From a bacterium (GTDB lineage: Bacteria; Zhuqueibacterota; Zhuqueibacteria; Zhuqueibacterales; Zhuqueibacteraceae): a stretch of DNA of 64,000 nucleotides. The stretch is taken from positions 124,001 through 188,000 of the forward strand of contig JAKLJX010000002.1 in the NCBI GenBank assembly GCA_023150945.1. The letters are read 5' to 3'. This document shows, one piece after another, positions 1 to 10,200 of the stretch; within the stretch, counting starts at the first letter, position 1, and each line of letters starts with the position of its first letter. Below the pieces are notes generated by a model. The model saw nothing but the letters and a program-made list of their open reading frames with translations. It had not been told where the DNA came from and made no database searches. The position numbers and the translations under genes are program-made.

Positions 1-1715
1 GCGGCACGTTCGATACGCGCAAATATTCGCTGTCCGCCTCCAGCGGCTTGCTCGCGGGTAAATATTTGTTCTCCGGCCGGCTGTCGCGCATGCAGAGCGA
101 CGGCTACCGTGAGCAATCCTGGGTGGATCTCAAGAGCTACTTTGCCGGCGCCGCGCGCCTCGGCAAGAATTCCATCACCCGGCTACATTTCTATGGCGGC
201 CCAATCGCCGATCATCTCGCCTACTACGGCATCCCCAAAGCGCAGGCGCAACAACGCGAGACGCGGCGCCACAATCCCATTCGCCGGCCGGATGAAATCG
301 AAAACTTCAACCAGCCGCATCTCGAACTGCTGCATGAACTCCACCTGGGCGAGCAATGGCGAGTGAACAACACGCTGTTCGCCGTGCGCGGCTACGGCTT
401 TTTTGATTATGACGGTTCCTGGGCGCCGCTTTCTTACTATCGCCTGACCCCGGATTACGGCTTCGCGGTCACCGGTAATCCCGCAGAAATCTACGTCGAC
501 AGCTTGTTGATTCGTGCCTACGTTGACAACTTGCAGTTGGGCTGGCTGCCGCAGCTCACGTGGCATCACAGCCGCGGCGCGCTCACCCTGGGCGCGGAAC
601 TGCGGCGGCATCGCTCGCTGCATTGGGGCCGCATCCAAAAAGGCGACAGTGAATTGCCGGAGGCCGTGGCCGGGGAATTTCGCGGCTGGGATTATGTCGC
701 CCGCCGGCGCTACTACGAATATCGCGGCGCGAAGGACGTGCTCTCGCCCTACCTGCACGCCAACTGGTTTCTGCTGCCCGAGCTGAACCTCACGTTCGAT
801 CTGCACTACGCCTATTCGCGCTATCGGCTCTACGATGAAAAATTCATCGGCACCGGCTTCCAAGTGCCTTACCATTTTCTCAACCCGCGCGCGGGCGTCA
901 ATTACAACCTCACCTCCCACTTCAATCTCTTCGCCAGCATTGCGCGCACCAGCCGCGAGCCGCGGTTGAAGAATCTCTACGATGCCGCCGAGGCCAGCAC
1001 GCCGGCAAGCTGGGGCGCCGTCACGCCGCAATTCGGCCTGCAACCCGACGGCCGCATCGATTTCGATCGACCGCTGGTCAGACCGGAACGGCTGCACGAC
1101 TTCGAGCTCGGGCTGGGTTATCGCCGCGGCGAAGCGCACGCCGCTGCCAATTTCTTCTACATGAATTTCAAGGATGAGATCATCAAGAGCGGCCGTCTCG
1201 ATCGCTTCGGCCAGCCGGTGACCGGCAATGCCGAACGCACGCTGCACGCCGGCCTCGAACTGGCCGCGAGCGCGCCGCTGTTGCCGCGCTGGCAGGCATC
1301 GGGCAATCTCATGCTTAGCAACAACGAGTTGAAACGCCACGTGGTTTATGACAGCGAGGGCACGGCCACCAGGCTGGACGGCAATCCCATCGCCGGGTTT
1401 CCGGATGTGCTCGCCAATGCCCGCTTGACCTATGCCGGCTCGAGTTGGCTGGCGTCGCTCGCCCTGCAACACGTGGGTAAGCAGTACACCGACAATTTCA
1501 AGAGCGAAGAAAACACGGTGCCGGCTTACACCGTGGTGCACGCGAGCGCCGGCTATCGTCTGCCCTTCGGCGCGGCACAGTCGGGCTTGTCGCTGCAACT
1601 GCATGTGCAGAATCTGTTGGACCGGCTCTATATCGCGCACGGCGAAGGGGACGAATTCTTTCCGGCCGCCGGCCGCCAGGTGTTCGTGAATCTCAAATAT
1701 GAATTGAACCGCTGA
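1..1715 (+). CDS. TonB-dependent outer-membrane receptor, C-terminal part
   Basis: The reading frame is open to the left edge (first complete codon at base 3), so the plug domain and part of the barrel lie outside the window. About 570 residues remain. They alternate aromatic/hydrophobic strands with polar turns. Typical late-barrel features are a segment ending VNYNLTSHFNLFASIARTSREP and, near the end, LHVQNLLDRLYIAHGEGDEFFPAAGRQVFVNLKYELNR with a C-terminal strand. This is the usual end of TonB-dependent transporters, which import scarce substrates across the outer membrane using proton-motive force. The next same-strand genes are thiamine pyrophosphokinase (38 bases downstream) and a sodium symporter, so thiamine or a precursor is the likely ligand. 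That assignment comes from context only. Confidence 0.85.
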   Translation, partial: GTFDTRKYSLSASSGLLAGKYLFSGRLSRMQSDGYREQSWVDLKSYFAGAARLGKNSITRLHFYGGPIADHLAYYGIPKAQAQQRETRRHNPIRRPDEIENFNQPHLELLHELHLGEQWRVNNTLFAVRGYGFFDYDGSWAPLSYYRLTPDYGFAVTGNPAEIYVDSLLIRAYVDNLQLGWLPQLTWHHSRGALTLGAELRRHRSLHWGRIQKGDSELPEAVAGEFRGWDYVARRRYYEYRGAKDVLSPYLHANWFLLPELNLTFDLHYAYSRYRLYDEKFIGTGFQVPYHFLNPRAGVNYNLTSHFNLFASIARTSREPRLKNLYDAAEASTPASWGAVTPQFGLQPDGRIDFDRPLVRPERLHDFELGLGYRRGEAHAAANFFYMNFKDEIIKSGRLDRFGQPVTGNAERTLHAGLELAASAPLLPRWQASGNLMLSNNELKRHVVYDSEGTATRLDGNPIAGFPDVLANARLTYAGSSWLASLALQHVGKQYTDNFKSEENTVPAYTVVHASAGYRLPFGAAQSGLSLQLHVQNLLDRLYIAHGEGDEFFPAAGRQVFVNLKYELNR

Positions 1716-1753
1716 GGCCGAGCAGCCGGTTCACTTGATACCCGGGAGCTGTG

Positions 1754-2395
1754 ATGCCGCAACCAACTGCTTTGATCATCGCCAACAGCGTGCTGCCGCA
1801 GGAGGCAATTCTGGCGGAATGCCGGCAGCGCGCCCAAGCTGTCATCTGCGCGGATGGCGGCGCGAATCGCGCACGGGAGCGCGGCCTCCTTCCCGATTTC
1901 GTGGTCGGCGACCTCGATTCCGTTACGCCGGCCACGCGCGCCGCCTGTGCCACCGCCGCCTTCATTCACTACCCCAGCCAGTACGCCACGGATTTGGAAA
2001 AGGCGCTGACTTTCGCGGTGGAATGCGAATTCGGCGCCGCCCTGCTGGTCGGCATCACCGGGCTGCGCTGCGATCATCAATTGGTGAATCTGAACATTGC
2101 GGAAAAATTCTGCGCGCGTATTGCCCTCGAGACACACGATGATTTCGGCATCGGCAGCTTCATCATGCCCGGGCCGGCGCCGGCGGTGTTTGCGAGTTTC
2201 GCCGGCCAACAAATCTCGCTGATTGCCTTCCGGCGCGCCGCCGGCATCACCACCACGGGATTGAAATATCCGCTCAACCACGAAGCGCTGGAATGGGCGG
2301 TGCGCGACGGTTTGAGCAACGAAGCGCTGGCGGACTCGTTCTCCGTGGCGGTGGAAGAGGGTAATCTCTTCTGCTATCGGGTGCGCGGCGATTGA
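1754..2395 (+). CDS. thiN: Thiamine pyrophosphokinase
   Basis: 213 residues, the normal length for bacterial ThiN-type enzymes, which transfer pyrophosphate from ATP to thiamine to make thiamine diphosphate in the cytoplasm. Recognisable motifs are ADGGANR (residues 33-39), GDLDS (52-56), the YATDLEKAL segment (78-86) and GLRCDHQLVNL, matching the family's GGRxDHxLxNL. I chose the ATG at 1754, which follows a GGGAG ribosome site. An adjoining GTG at 1751 is less likely. The gene lies between the outer-membrane receptor and the symporter with short same-strand gaps, as in known thiamine salvage operons. The transketolase encoded at 14.6 kb is one consumer of the cofactor. Confidence 0.9.
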   Translation: MPQPTALIIANSVLPQEAILAECRQRAQAVICADGGANRARERGLLPDFVVGDLDSVTPATRAACATAAFIHYPSQYATDLEKALTFAVECEFGAALLVGITGLRCDHQLVNLNIAEKFCARIALETHDDFGIGSFIMPGPAPAVFASFAGQQISLIAFRRAAGITTTGLKYPLNHEALEWAVRDGLSNEALADSFSVAVEEGNLFCYRVRGD

Positions 2396-2449
2396 AGCAA
2401 AGCGCCGCGGCTTGAACTGGATTCTGATTCACCAAGAAAGACACCTGCC

Positions 2450-3862
2450 ATGGCTGCCGGCCGCCTGACGCTTCCCGATTACTTCATTCTCCTGCTCTAC
2501 CTGCTCGTGTTGTTGATTCTGGGATTCCTCCGCTCACGGCAAAGCACGAGCACGCTGGAAGAATACCTCGTCGCCGGCAGAAGACTTTCCCTGCCGGCGT
2601 TCGTGGCCACGCTGGTCGCCACCTGGTATGGCGGCATTCTCGGCGTCGGTGAATTTTCCTATCTGCACGGACTGTCGAACTGGCTGGTGTTTGGCGTGCC
2701 CTATTACTTGCATGCCGTTCTCTTTGCCGTGTTGCTGGCGGGCCGCGCGCGGCGGGCGCCGGTGCTCACCATTCCCGAACAATTGGAAGCGGCCTATGGC
2801 CGCCGCGCCGGCCTGCTGGGCGCGTTCTTCGTCGCCCTGCTGGCAACGCCCGCGCCCTACGTGCTGATGCTCGGCGTGTTGTGTGAAATGATCTTCGGCT
2901 GGCCGCTGTGGCTCGGGGTCGTGGTGGGCACCTTCTTTTCGATCGTGTATTGCTTGCGCGGCGGCCTGCCGGCAGTGGTGCGCACGGAAATCCTGCAATT
3001 CCTCTTGATGTATGCCGGTTTCGTTTTGATTCTGGCGTTTGCGATCGCGCAACACGGCGGTTGGGAATTTCTCCAGCAGCATCTGCCGGCCTCGCATCTC
3101 ACCTGGCACGGCGGCAACCGGCCGCAATACCTGCTGGTGTGGTATTTCATTGCGATGAGTACGCTGGTGGATCCCAGTTTCTACCAGCGTTGCTTTGCAG
3201 CTCGCAGCGAAGCCGTGGCCCGCCGCGGCATTTTCATTGCCATTGGCTGCTGGCTGGTGTTCGATTTCATGACCACCGCGACCGGCTTGTATGCCCGCGC
3301 CTTGCTGCCTGATCTCCCCAATCCCGCGGCCTCCTATCCCGAGCTTGCCCTGCACTTGTTGCCGGCGGTGGCCCGCGGCATTTTCTTTGTCGCGCTGCTT
3401 GCCACCATCATGTCCACCATCGACAGTTTTGCCTTTCTCTCCGCAATCTCGTTGGGCAAGGATATTTTCGGAAAGCTCGGGCGGCAAACCAGCGCGGCGC
3501 AGGCGACGCGCCTCACCCAACTCAGCATGGTGATCGTTTTTCTGGCGGCGGTGGTAATTGCGCTGTGGGCGCAATCGATCGTGGCGATTTGGTACCGTCT
3601 CGGCACGATCATCACGCCGGCGCTGTTGCTGCCGCTGGCCACGAGTTTTTCTGCGAAATGGAGAATGTCGGCGCCGGCCGCGCTCAGTACGATGGTGCTG
3701 GGCGCCGGCCTCACGAGTTTGTGGTTGGCAACCGCGGAGGCCGACAGATATTGGTTGGATCTCGAACCTATTTATGCCGGGCTGGCATTGGCAGCGGCCA
3801 TTTTTCTCGCGGATCAAATCCGGCAGCGCGGCCCCAGTCAGGCGCGAGCGGAAGGCAAGTGA
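2450..3862 (+). CDS. Sodium:solute symporter (SSS family), candidate thiamine transporter
   Basis: 470 residues with about 12-13 hydrophobic segments. The N-terminal region has the SSS-family layout: first helix, then EEYLVAGRRLSLPAFVATLVATWYGG. The central MSTLVDPSFYQRCFAARS and ATIMSTIDSFAFLSA segments resemble the family's TDQ..QR and sodium-site helices. SSS proteins are inner-membrane transporters that couple solute uptake to sodium. It is the third gene of the receptor-thiN group, 54 bases after thiN. Comparative genomics elsewhere has proposed SSS-type thiamine transporters (ThiV), so thiamine is a sensible guess. The family also moves sugars, pantothenate and amino acids, so the substrate is inferred only. 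Confidence 0.82.
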   Translation: MAAGRLTLPDYFILLLYLLVLLILGFLRSRQSTSTLEEYLVAGRRLSLPAFVATLVATWYGGILGVGEFSYLHGLSNWLVFGVPYYLHAVLFAVLLAGRARRAPVLTIPEQLEAAYGRRAGLLGAFFVALLATPAPYVLMLGVLCEMIFGWPLWLGVVVGTFFSIVYCLRGGLPAVVRTEILQFLLMYAGFVLILAFAIAQHGGWEFLQQHLPASHLTWHGGNRPQYLLVWYFIAMSTLVDPSFYQRCFAARSEAVARRGIFIAIGCWLVFDFMTTATGLYARALLPDLPNPAASYPELALHLLPAVARGIFFVALLATIMSTIDSFAFLSAISLGKDIFGKLGRQTSAAQATRLTQLSMVIVFLAAVVIALWAQSIVAIWYRLGTIITPALLLPLATSFSAKWRMSAPAALSTMVLGAGLTSLWLATAEADRYWLDLEPIYAGLALAAAIFLADQIRQRGPSQARAEGK

Positions 3863-4077
3863 AGCAGCGCCGCTGCCTGAGTTGATGAGAAGAGCTTTCG
3901 CTTCGCCGGCAGGGCTGCGCTTCGTTCGCGCGGCGCGGCGGGTGGCAGCACGGCTTCTGCTTCACGGTGTCGGGCCGGCGCGAGGCAAGAACACCACCGC
4001 CCCGGCGGTTCGCACTGAACCATCCCGGCAATCGCTGGACTAGCGGGCTGTTACCTTGAGATGTATTGCCACCGCCA

Positions 4078-4163
4078 ATGTCATCTTGCCAGGATCCTGT
4101 GAAGATTTGAGCAGAGTGCCAAGTACCTCACAAGATTCCTTCTGAAGACACCCAGAATCACTT
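4078..4163. repeat. Hairpin-forming intergenic repeat, copy 1 (convergent gap)
   Basis: About 86 bases beginning ATGTCATC, with TGTGAAGATTTG in the left half and TCACAAGATTCCTT in the right half. It aligns along its length with 33031-33121, including the end CCCA(G/A)AATCAC. The arms can pair, though worse than in the second copy. It lies in the 377-base gap between two convergent genes (stops at 3862 and 4240). I see nothing else in that gap. Confidence 0.65.
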
Positions 4164-4239
4164 ATGCAAATCAAAGTAACAAGGCACTGGCACACGCGGT
4201 GGAGCCAACCGCCCGGGCGGTGAAGTTTTCCGACGGATC

Positions 4240-7200
4240 CTATTTGATCACCGCGACTTTGGTGCGCGCCGTGCCGGCGTGGGTTTTGATGACGGCCAGA
4301 TAGACGCCATTCAACACCTTGCGGCCGCGGTCGTTGAAACCATTCCACACGATGTCATCGACGTGCGAGCCGCGCCGGCCCTGCGGCATGCTGGCGCTGA
4401 ACTTGCGCTCCCACACCAGCTCACCGAGCAGCGTGAAAATCTTAAGCTCAACCTCCGAATCTTGCGCGAGATTGTAGATGAAGCGCGTGCCCTGGCTGCG
4501 ATCATTGCTTTCCGGCGGCCGAAAGGGATTGGGATAGTTGTAGAAAGTGCTGTGATCGGCATCAAACAGCACCGACAGCTCGGAGTTGAGCTGAAAAGCA
4601 GCGCCGGTACGATTGTTGGCATCGACCACCTGCACCGGCTGCCGGGAATCCCTGTCGATGGCGGTTAGATCCGTGCTCTCATCAAAGGCAAGCAGGAATG
4701 CCTTGGCAGTATCGGCCTCGACGAGATCGGCGGTGAGCACCAAGCCCGGCGCGCGACCAAAGCCGACTGCAACCGAATCCATCAGCAGGGGCAATTGCAC
4801 CGGATTGCTTTGATCGGCAGAGGTGAGGTGAATTTCGCCGTAGACTTGGGCGGCATTTTCTTGATGGACAAGCCGAAAGGCCCGGAACAACAGACCCGGC
4901 GCAATATTCTTGCCCTGGCGATTGCGAATGTAAAAGCGCAGGCCGGTCAGGAGAATGTCACTCGCGGTCTGGCTGGCGCCGGGATCGGTCAGGCTGAACT
5001 GCAGCACCGGCACGTTGCTCTGACCGCGCGCCACCGGCGGCCGGCGCGCCAACGCCGTGCTGGTGACGCTCAATTTGCGCGCCTCGGTGGCGATGTTCAC
5101 GCGCTGCCGCAGATCTTGATCCACCACTTGTGCATCCGCGCCGGTGTTGGCATCATCCGGAGGATCGAGCAGCGTGAGGGAGAGGTCCTGGGTGGTTGAC
5201 GCCTCGATGGGCGCCAATACCTGCCAGGTCGCCACGCGCATGCCGCCGACCGGACTGGTGTGCTTCACCAACGCAGTATCCACTGCCGGATCGAGTTGAT
5301 AGTTCGCCGGCAGCCGAATCTCCAGACTGTCCGATCCCACCGTCTCTGCCTCTCCCAAATTCTCGAGCAGTGCCGACACCTGGAACGATTGCCCCACGCT
5401 CACCACGCCGTCAGTGGCTGTTTCCGGGCTGGTGATTTTGGCAGTGAACAGCAAGTTGGCGCGCTTGACCAGGCGAATCTTCAAAGAATCGGTTTCAGGG
5501 CCGAGGTTGACGGATTGATCGCTCTCATCGCTGGCGGTGAGGACGATTTTGAAAGTCGCGCTGTCCAGCGCGCTGGCGGGCGCAGTGAGATCCCAATAGA
5601 ACTCCTGGCCCGGCGCGCCGCTCAAGAGTTTGGTAAGTTGATCTTCCGGCACAAAGCCGCCACCCTCCGGCAAGACCAGCCGCGCCGCGATGTTGGTGGC
5701 GCGAAACCAGTCCGCTTTGGCGGCGAGGGTGAAGCGCTGCTCCGTGCTCAAGCTGCGGTCTTGCGCGCCGGCGGGAGCGAAGATACGAAAATCAGTGAGC
5801 GCAACCGTGCCGCGATCCAGGGTCTCGATCAACAGATTCGCGATGCCATTGTTGCGTATCGGTGCCTGCTCACCGGCATTGAGATCAACCGGCACTTGCG
5901 TGACGGTGAAAGTCAACTCGCGGCTCGGCGTCGGCACGGCAGGCGCCGTTGCCTGCCATTCCACGTAGCCCACGCGCGCCTCTTCGTCCATCACCAATTC
6001 CTGCTCTGCCGGCTGCTCCAGCACCAGCCCGGTTTCTCCCACCTGCAAGGTGACTCTGGCGAAATTGGAGGTGGGCGCGCCGAGGTTGCGCAGGGTCACG
6101 CGCAGCGTGAAACTCTGCGCGACCGCCAGCTTCCCGGTGCGGGCGCCGGCGGGAGAATGGATTTCCGGCGTGAGTTCGAGCAAGGCGCGCGGCTCGGCCT
6201 GCACGGTCACGGTGCTTTCCACCGACGGCTCAGTCTCGCCTTTGGAGTTTTTCGCAGTGAGCTTCACTTTGATCTCCCGCGGATTGCTGTGGCTGCCCAC
6301 CGGCGCTTTGAGGCGCCAGCGCACCGAATCGCCGCTCACCGCCTTCACGCTCGGTTCGTTCGTCAGGAAGCTGTAGCCCGTGGGCAGCGTGATTTCGCCG
6401 TTCAGTTCGCTCAAATTGGGACTCGCGGCCACTTTGGCGGTCACGGTGAATTCCTGCTCAGTGGAAACGATGTGATCGCGCGCGCCCTCGGGTTCGCTGA
6501 TTCCCAGCGAGCTCAACGCGAGCGCCGAGGCATTGACATCCACAATCACCATGACGGTACGGCTGGCGGCATCGGCGAGGCTGCCGTCGTTGCGATCGAG
6601 CGGCAACGCCACAATCTCCACCAAAAGAGTATCCTGCGGGGAGGCAAACTCCGGCGCCGTGATTTGCCATTCCACCGGCACGCCGTCGCTGAACGATCGC
6701 GGCGAGTTGTCACCAATCACGAAACCGGCCGGCAGCGGCGGCACGATTTGCAGCCGGCCGCTGTCATCGAAAGGGGCCTGGCCGAGATTGCTGACCACGG
6801 CGCGCAGAGTGAAAGTCTGGCCGATGGTCAATTGACGATTGGGCACGGCGGGTGTGCTGGCCTGGAGTTGCAGGTTTGCCGGTGTTTGCACGCGCACCGC
6901 GGCAGTCGAGTCAAAGGCGGGATCGATGCGCGCGTGTGTCGTCGGCGTGAAGGCGGAATCGATGGTGGCTTCGAACAGCTCGAGCTCGCCGGCGGCGGTG
7001 GGTGTGCTGGGCGCCGTGACGGCAAACACTGCAGTGCCGGTGCTGCCGTTGTCGATCGGCCCAATCCGGAGTTGCTGCTGCGGCGGCGCAGCTTGGCGCA
7101 GGGCTTTGAGCGTCACCCACACACTGTCCAATCGCTCGAAGCCGATGTTGTTGACGTCCGCGTTGAGGGTGAAGGTCTGATCGGTGTTGACGGTGCCCAC

Positions 7201-10200
7201 GCCGCCATCCGGCTGATTGCTGATAACCGTCTTGGCGATGCGCACCCGCGTCAATGAGATGACTTGCACGGTATCGGTGCCGGTCACCGTCAGTTGGCGC
7301 CGGTCATTCACATCCATGCCGCTCACGGCCGCGCGAATGGCCAGATCGCCGCCATCACGGCCCACGCGGCTGATGCGATATTCGAGTGTGTCCGTTTGGC
7401 CGCTGCGCAGCAACAGGCCGCCGCCTTGCAAGGCTGCAGGCGTCTCGACCACGTAATCGGTTTTGACTTCATTGTTGATGGCGAGCGTCAAGGGTTGGGG
7501 CGGATCGAGCTGCACGTCGCCGGCCTCTGCGTCTGCGGTCAGTGCGACATACACGCGCCAGAATTCAGTCGAATTGGCTGCGATCTTCTTCAGGCGCAGT
7601 GAAGTGCTCACCCCCGCCGGCCGCAGCGCCGCCGGGCGGTCGATGGCGATCACCGCCGTATCATCCGCCGCCGGATTGATCGTTGCCTGGGCCTTGGTGT
7701 TGGCGGCGAAAGCCGCGGTAATACTGGCCGTAAACACTTCGCGGCTGGTGGCTGCCGCCGCCGCCGATACCTCAAAAACCGCGAGGCGATTGGGATTTTT
7801 GAGCGTGATGGTGTCATTCGCGATGAGCGAGGCGCCGTCGGTCGCCAGCTTCACCCGCACGCTGTCCAAAGCCTCTTCGTTGGGCGGCGTGGCGCGCAGG
7901 ACCACCCGCACTTGAAACGGTTGGCCGGTGTTCAGGCGATTGCGATTGAACACCTGCGTAAGCACGGTCGAATCGATCGCCGCGACCGCCGGAACCTGCA
8001 TGGTGACCGAGGTGCCGCCGGCATCCTTGGTGTCGTCGATGATGATGCTGTCGCTGTTCACCTCGCGCGTGGTGAGCACGCCGGTGATCTGATTGCCGCC
8101 GGAGGCCGTGCCGGTGGTGGCGATGATGAAATCCATGCGGCGGGTGGTGCCGCCCTTTACCGTGCTGTCGCCGGCCACCCCCTCCAGGTTGTTGGGAGGA
8201 AGGATCTCGAAACCCTGCGACCTGGAAAAAGTGATACTCGGCGGCGCGCTCTTGAACAACACGTGCACGTCGCTTTCGCCGGAATTCTCGACGGTCATGG
8301 TCACGCGCCAATCCTGCGTCTGGCGCTGCGTCACGGTGGTTTGCGAGGGCAGCAGCGTGATGCGCAATTTCGCCGGCGACTGCACCACAAAGCTGCCTTG
8401 CGTGCCGTTGGTGCTGGCTTCGAAACGGGTGTCGCCGATGCGGGTGGTGACGGTGGCAAACACCAGCGCCGTTCCGCGCGCGTTGCCGGTGCGGCGAATT
8501 TTGAATTCCAGAAAATCGGTGCTGTCTTTGCGCAGAATATTGTCACCGGCATTGCGGAATGCCGGCGGCCGCACCACGTCGTAACCGGTCGCCGTGACGC
8601 CATTGACCTGAATTTCAAATGTCGTGTTCTCCAGCCCCATGTCCGCGCTGCCGTTGTTGCGCAAGGCCATGGTGATGGTCCAATCTTTCCCCATGCCTTG
8701 CGTCACGGTGTTTTGGCTGGGCACCACGCTCACGATCTCCAATTCCGCGGCGTCCTGCACCAGCAGATTGTCGGTGCGCAGCGGGGCGGGCGAGAAGGCC
8801 GAGCCGTTTTGAGTGCCGCGAATGGTGACCGACGGCGTGTAGTTTCCCAGAAGCTGATTGGCGACGGTTTGGCGTTGAAAGGTGAGCTTGGTGACACTGT
8901 TGCCCGGAATGCGCGTGGCCTGGTTGGCATCCAACAGCGCGACAAAGGCGCCGCCGAATTCGAACTTCGTTTCGTTGGGAATCAGATTGACCGTGGCGCC
9001 GCCGTTGTTGCGCACGCTCACACTGAATTGATAGGAATTGCCGCGCGTGACCGTGAGCGGATTCAACGTTCCGCTGACGATGCTCAGCTCCGGCGCCTTC
9101 TGCGCAATCCACTGATCCAGCGGGGGATCGGCGTTGTCATCACGAATGTCGCCTGCGTCCACCACCGTGCCCACCACCGCGCCGTCGAGCGTGATGATGC
9201 CGGTGCGATCCTTGGCATTCACCGCAAACTCCAGCGTCACGGTTTGCAGGTTGCCGGGAATGGTGGCGGGCAGCGGCGTTTTCAACTGCACCTGAAAGCC
9301 CTGCGTCTGCCCGCCGAACAACAGGCTGGCCGAGTTCAACTGCACCGGGTCGCGGCCGAGGTTCTGCACCACCATTTTCACCGCGAGGTCTTTTTGATCG
9401 GTGGAAATGGTGTCGCGGTCCGAGGTCACGCTCAGAATCCGCAATTGATTGACGCTGACTGCCACGCTGCCGGTGGCGGCGCCATTGGCACCGCCGGCAG
9501 CATGAATCGTGGCCGTGCCGCCGGTGGTTTTCGCGCGGAATTGAAACGAGAGAATGCTGGCGCTGGTGGTGGCCACTTGAAATGAGGGCGAAGCGGGATC
9601 CGCGTCACTGCCGACGATTTCACCGAGATTGGGATCGCTCACCGAAATCGTGAACAGTCTGCCCGCGCCCACCGCATTACCGAATGCATCTTTGATCACC
9701 GCCGATTGAATCGTGGTGGTTTTGAAGCCATTGGCCGGCAGCTTGGGCGGGTCGGCAGTCAGCGTGATGGTACCGGCGGCCTCGCCGGGCAGCACCTGCA
9801 CGGCCGTGGAAACGCCGGATATCGTGCCGCTCTGCACCGTGACCGTGGCGCTGCCGGTGCCCACCGTTTGAAAGGCAATACTCTGATTCAGAACGCCGTT
9901 GACAAATGTGCCGGCCGCCGGCGCAAGAGTTCCGGTACTGGGTTTGATCTCGGCCGGCCCGTTGAAGCTGGTGGCCGTGTTGGAGAATTGATCCTGGGCG
10001 GTGGCGGTGAGCACAAACGCGACGCCTGCAGGCTGGGTCGCCGCCAGCGGAGCGACCAAGATTTTGGCGGCGCTGCCCGCATTCACTGTGAACGGCGCAG
10101 ACTCGCCGGTTTTGCCGCCGCCTGCTGCGCGGATGACGATGCCAGCCTGCGCTTTGGTGATGCGCGCCACGCTGGTCGATTGCTGGGATTGATTGTTGAA

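Noticed and set aside
5260-7257. A 665-codon open frame opposite the giant surface protein
   Set aside because: Antisense shadow, rich in Arg, His and Gly, with no recognisable motif, while the minus strand has clear Ig-like repeats.
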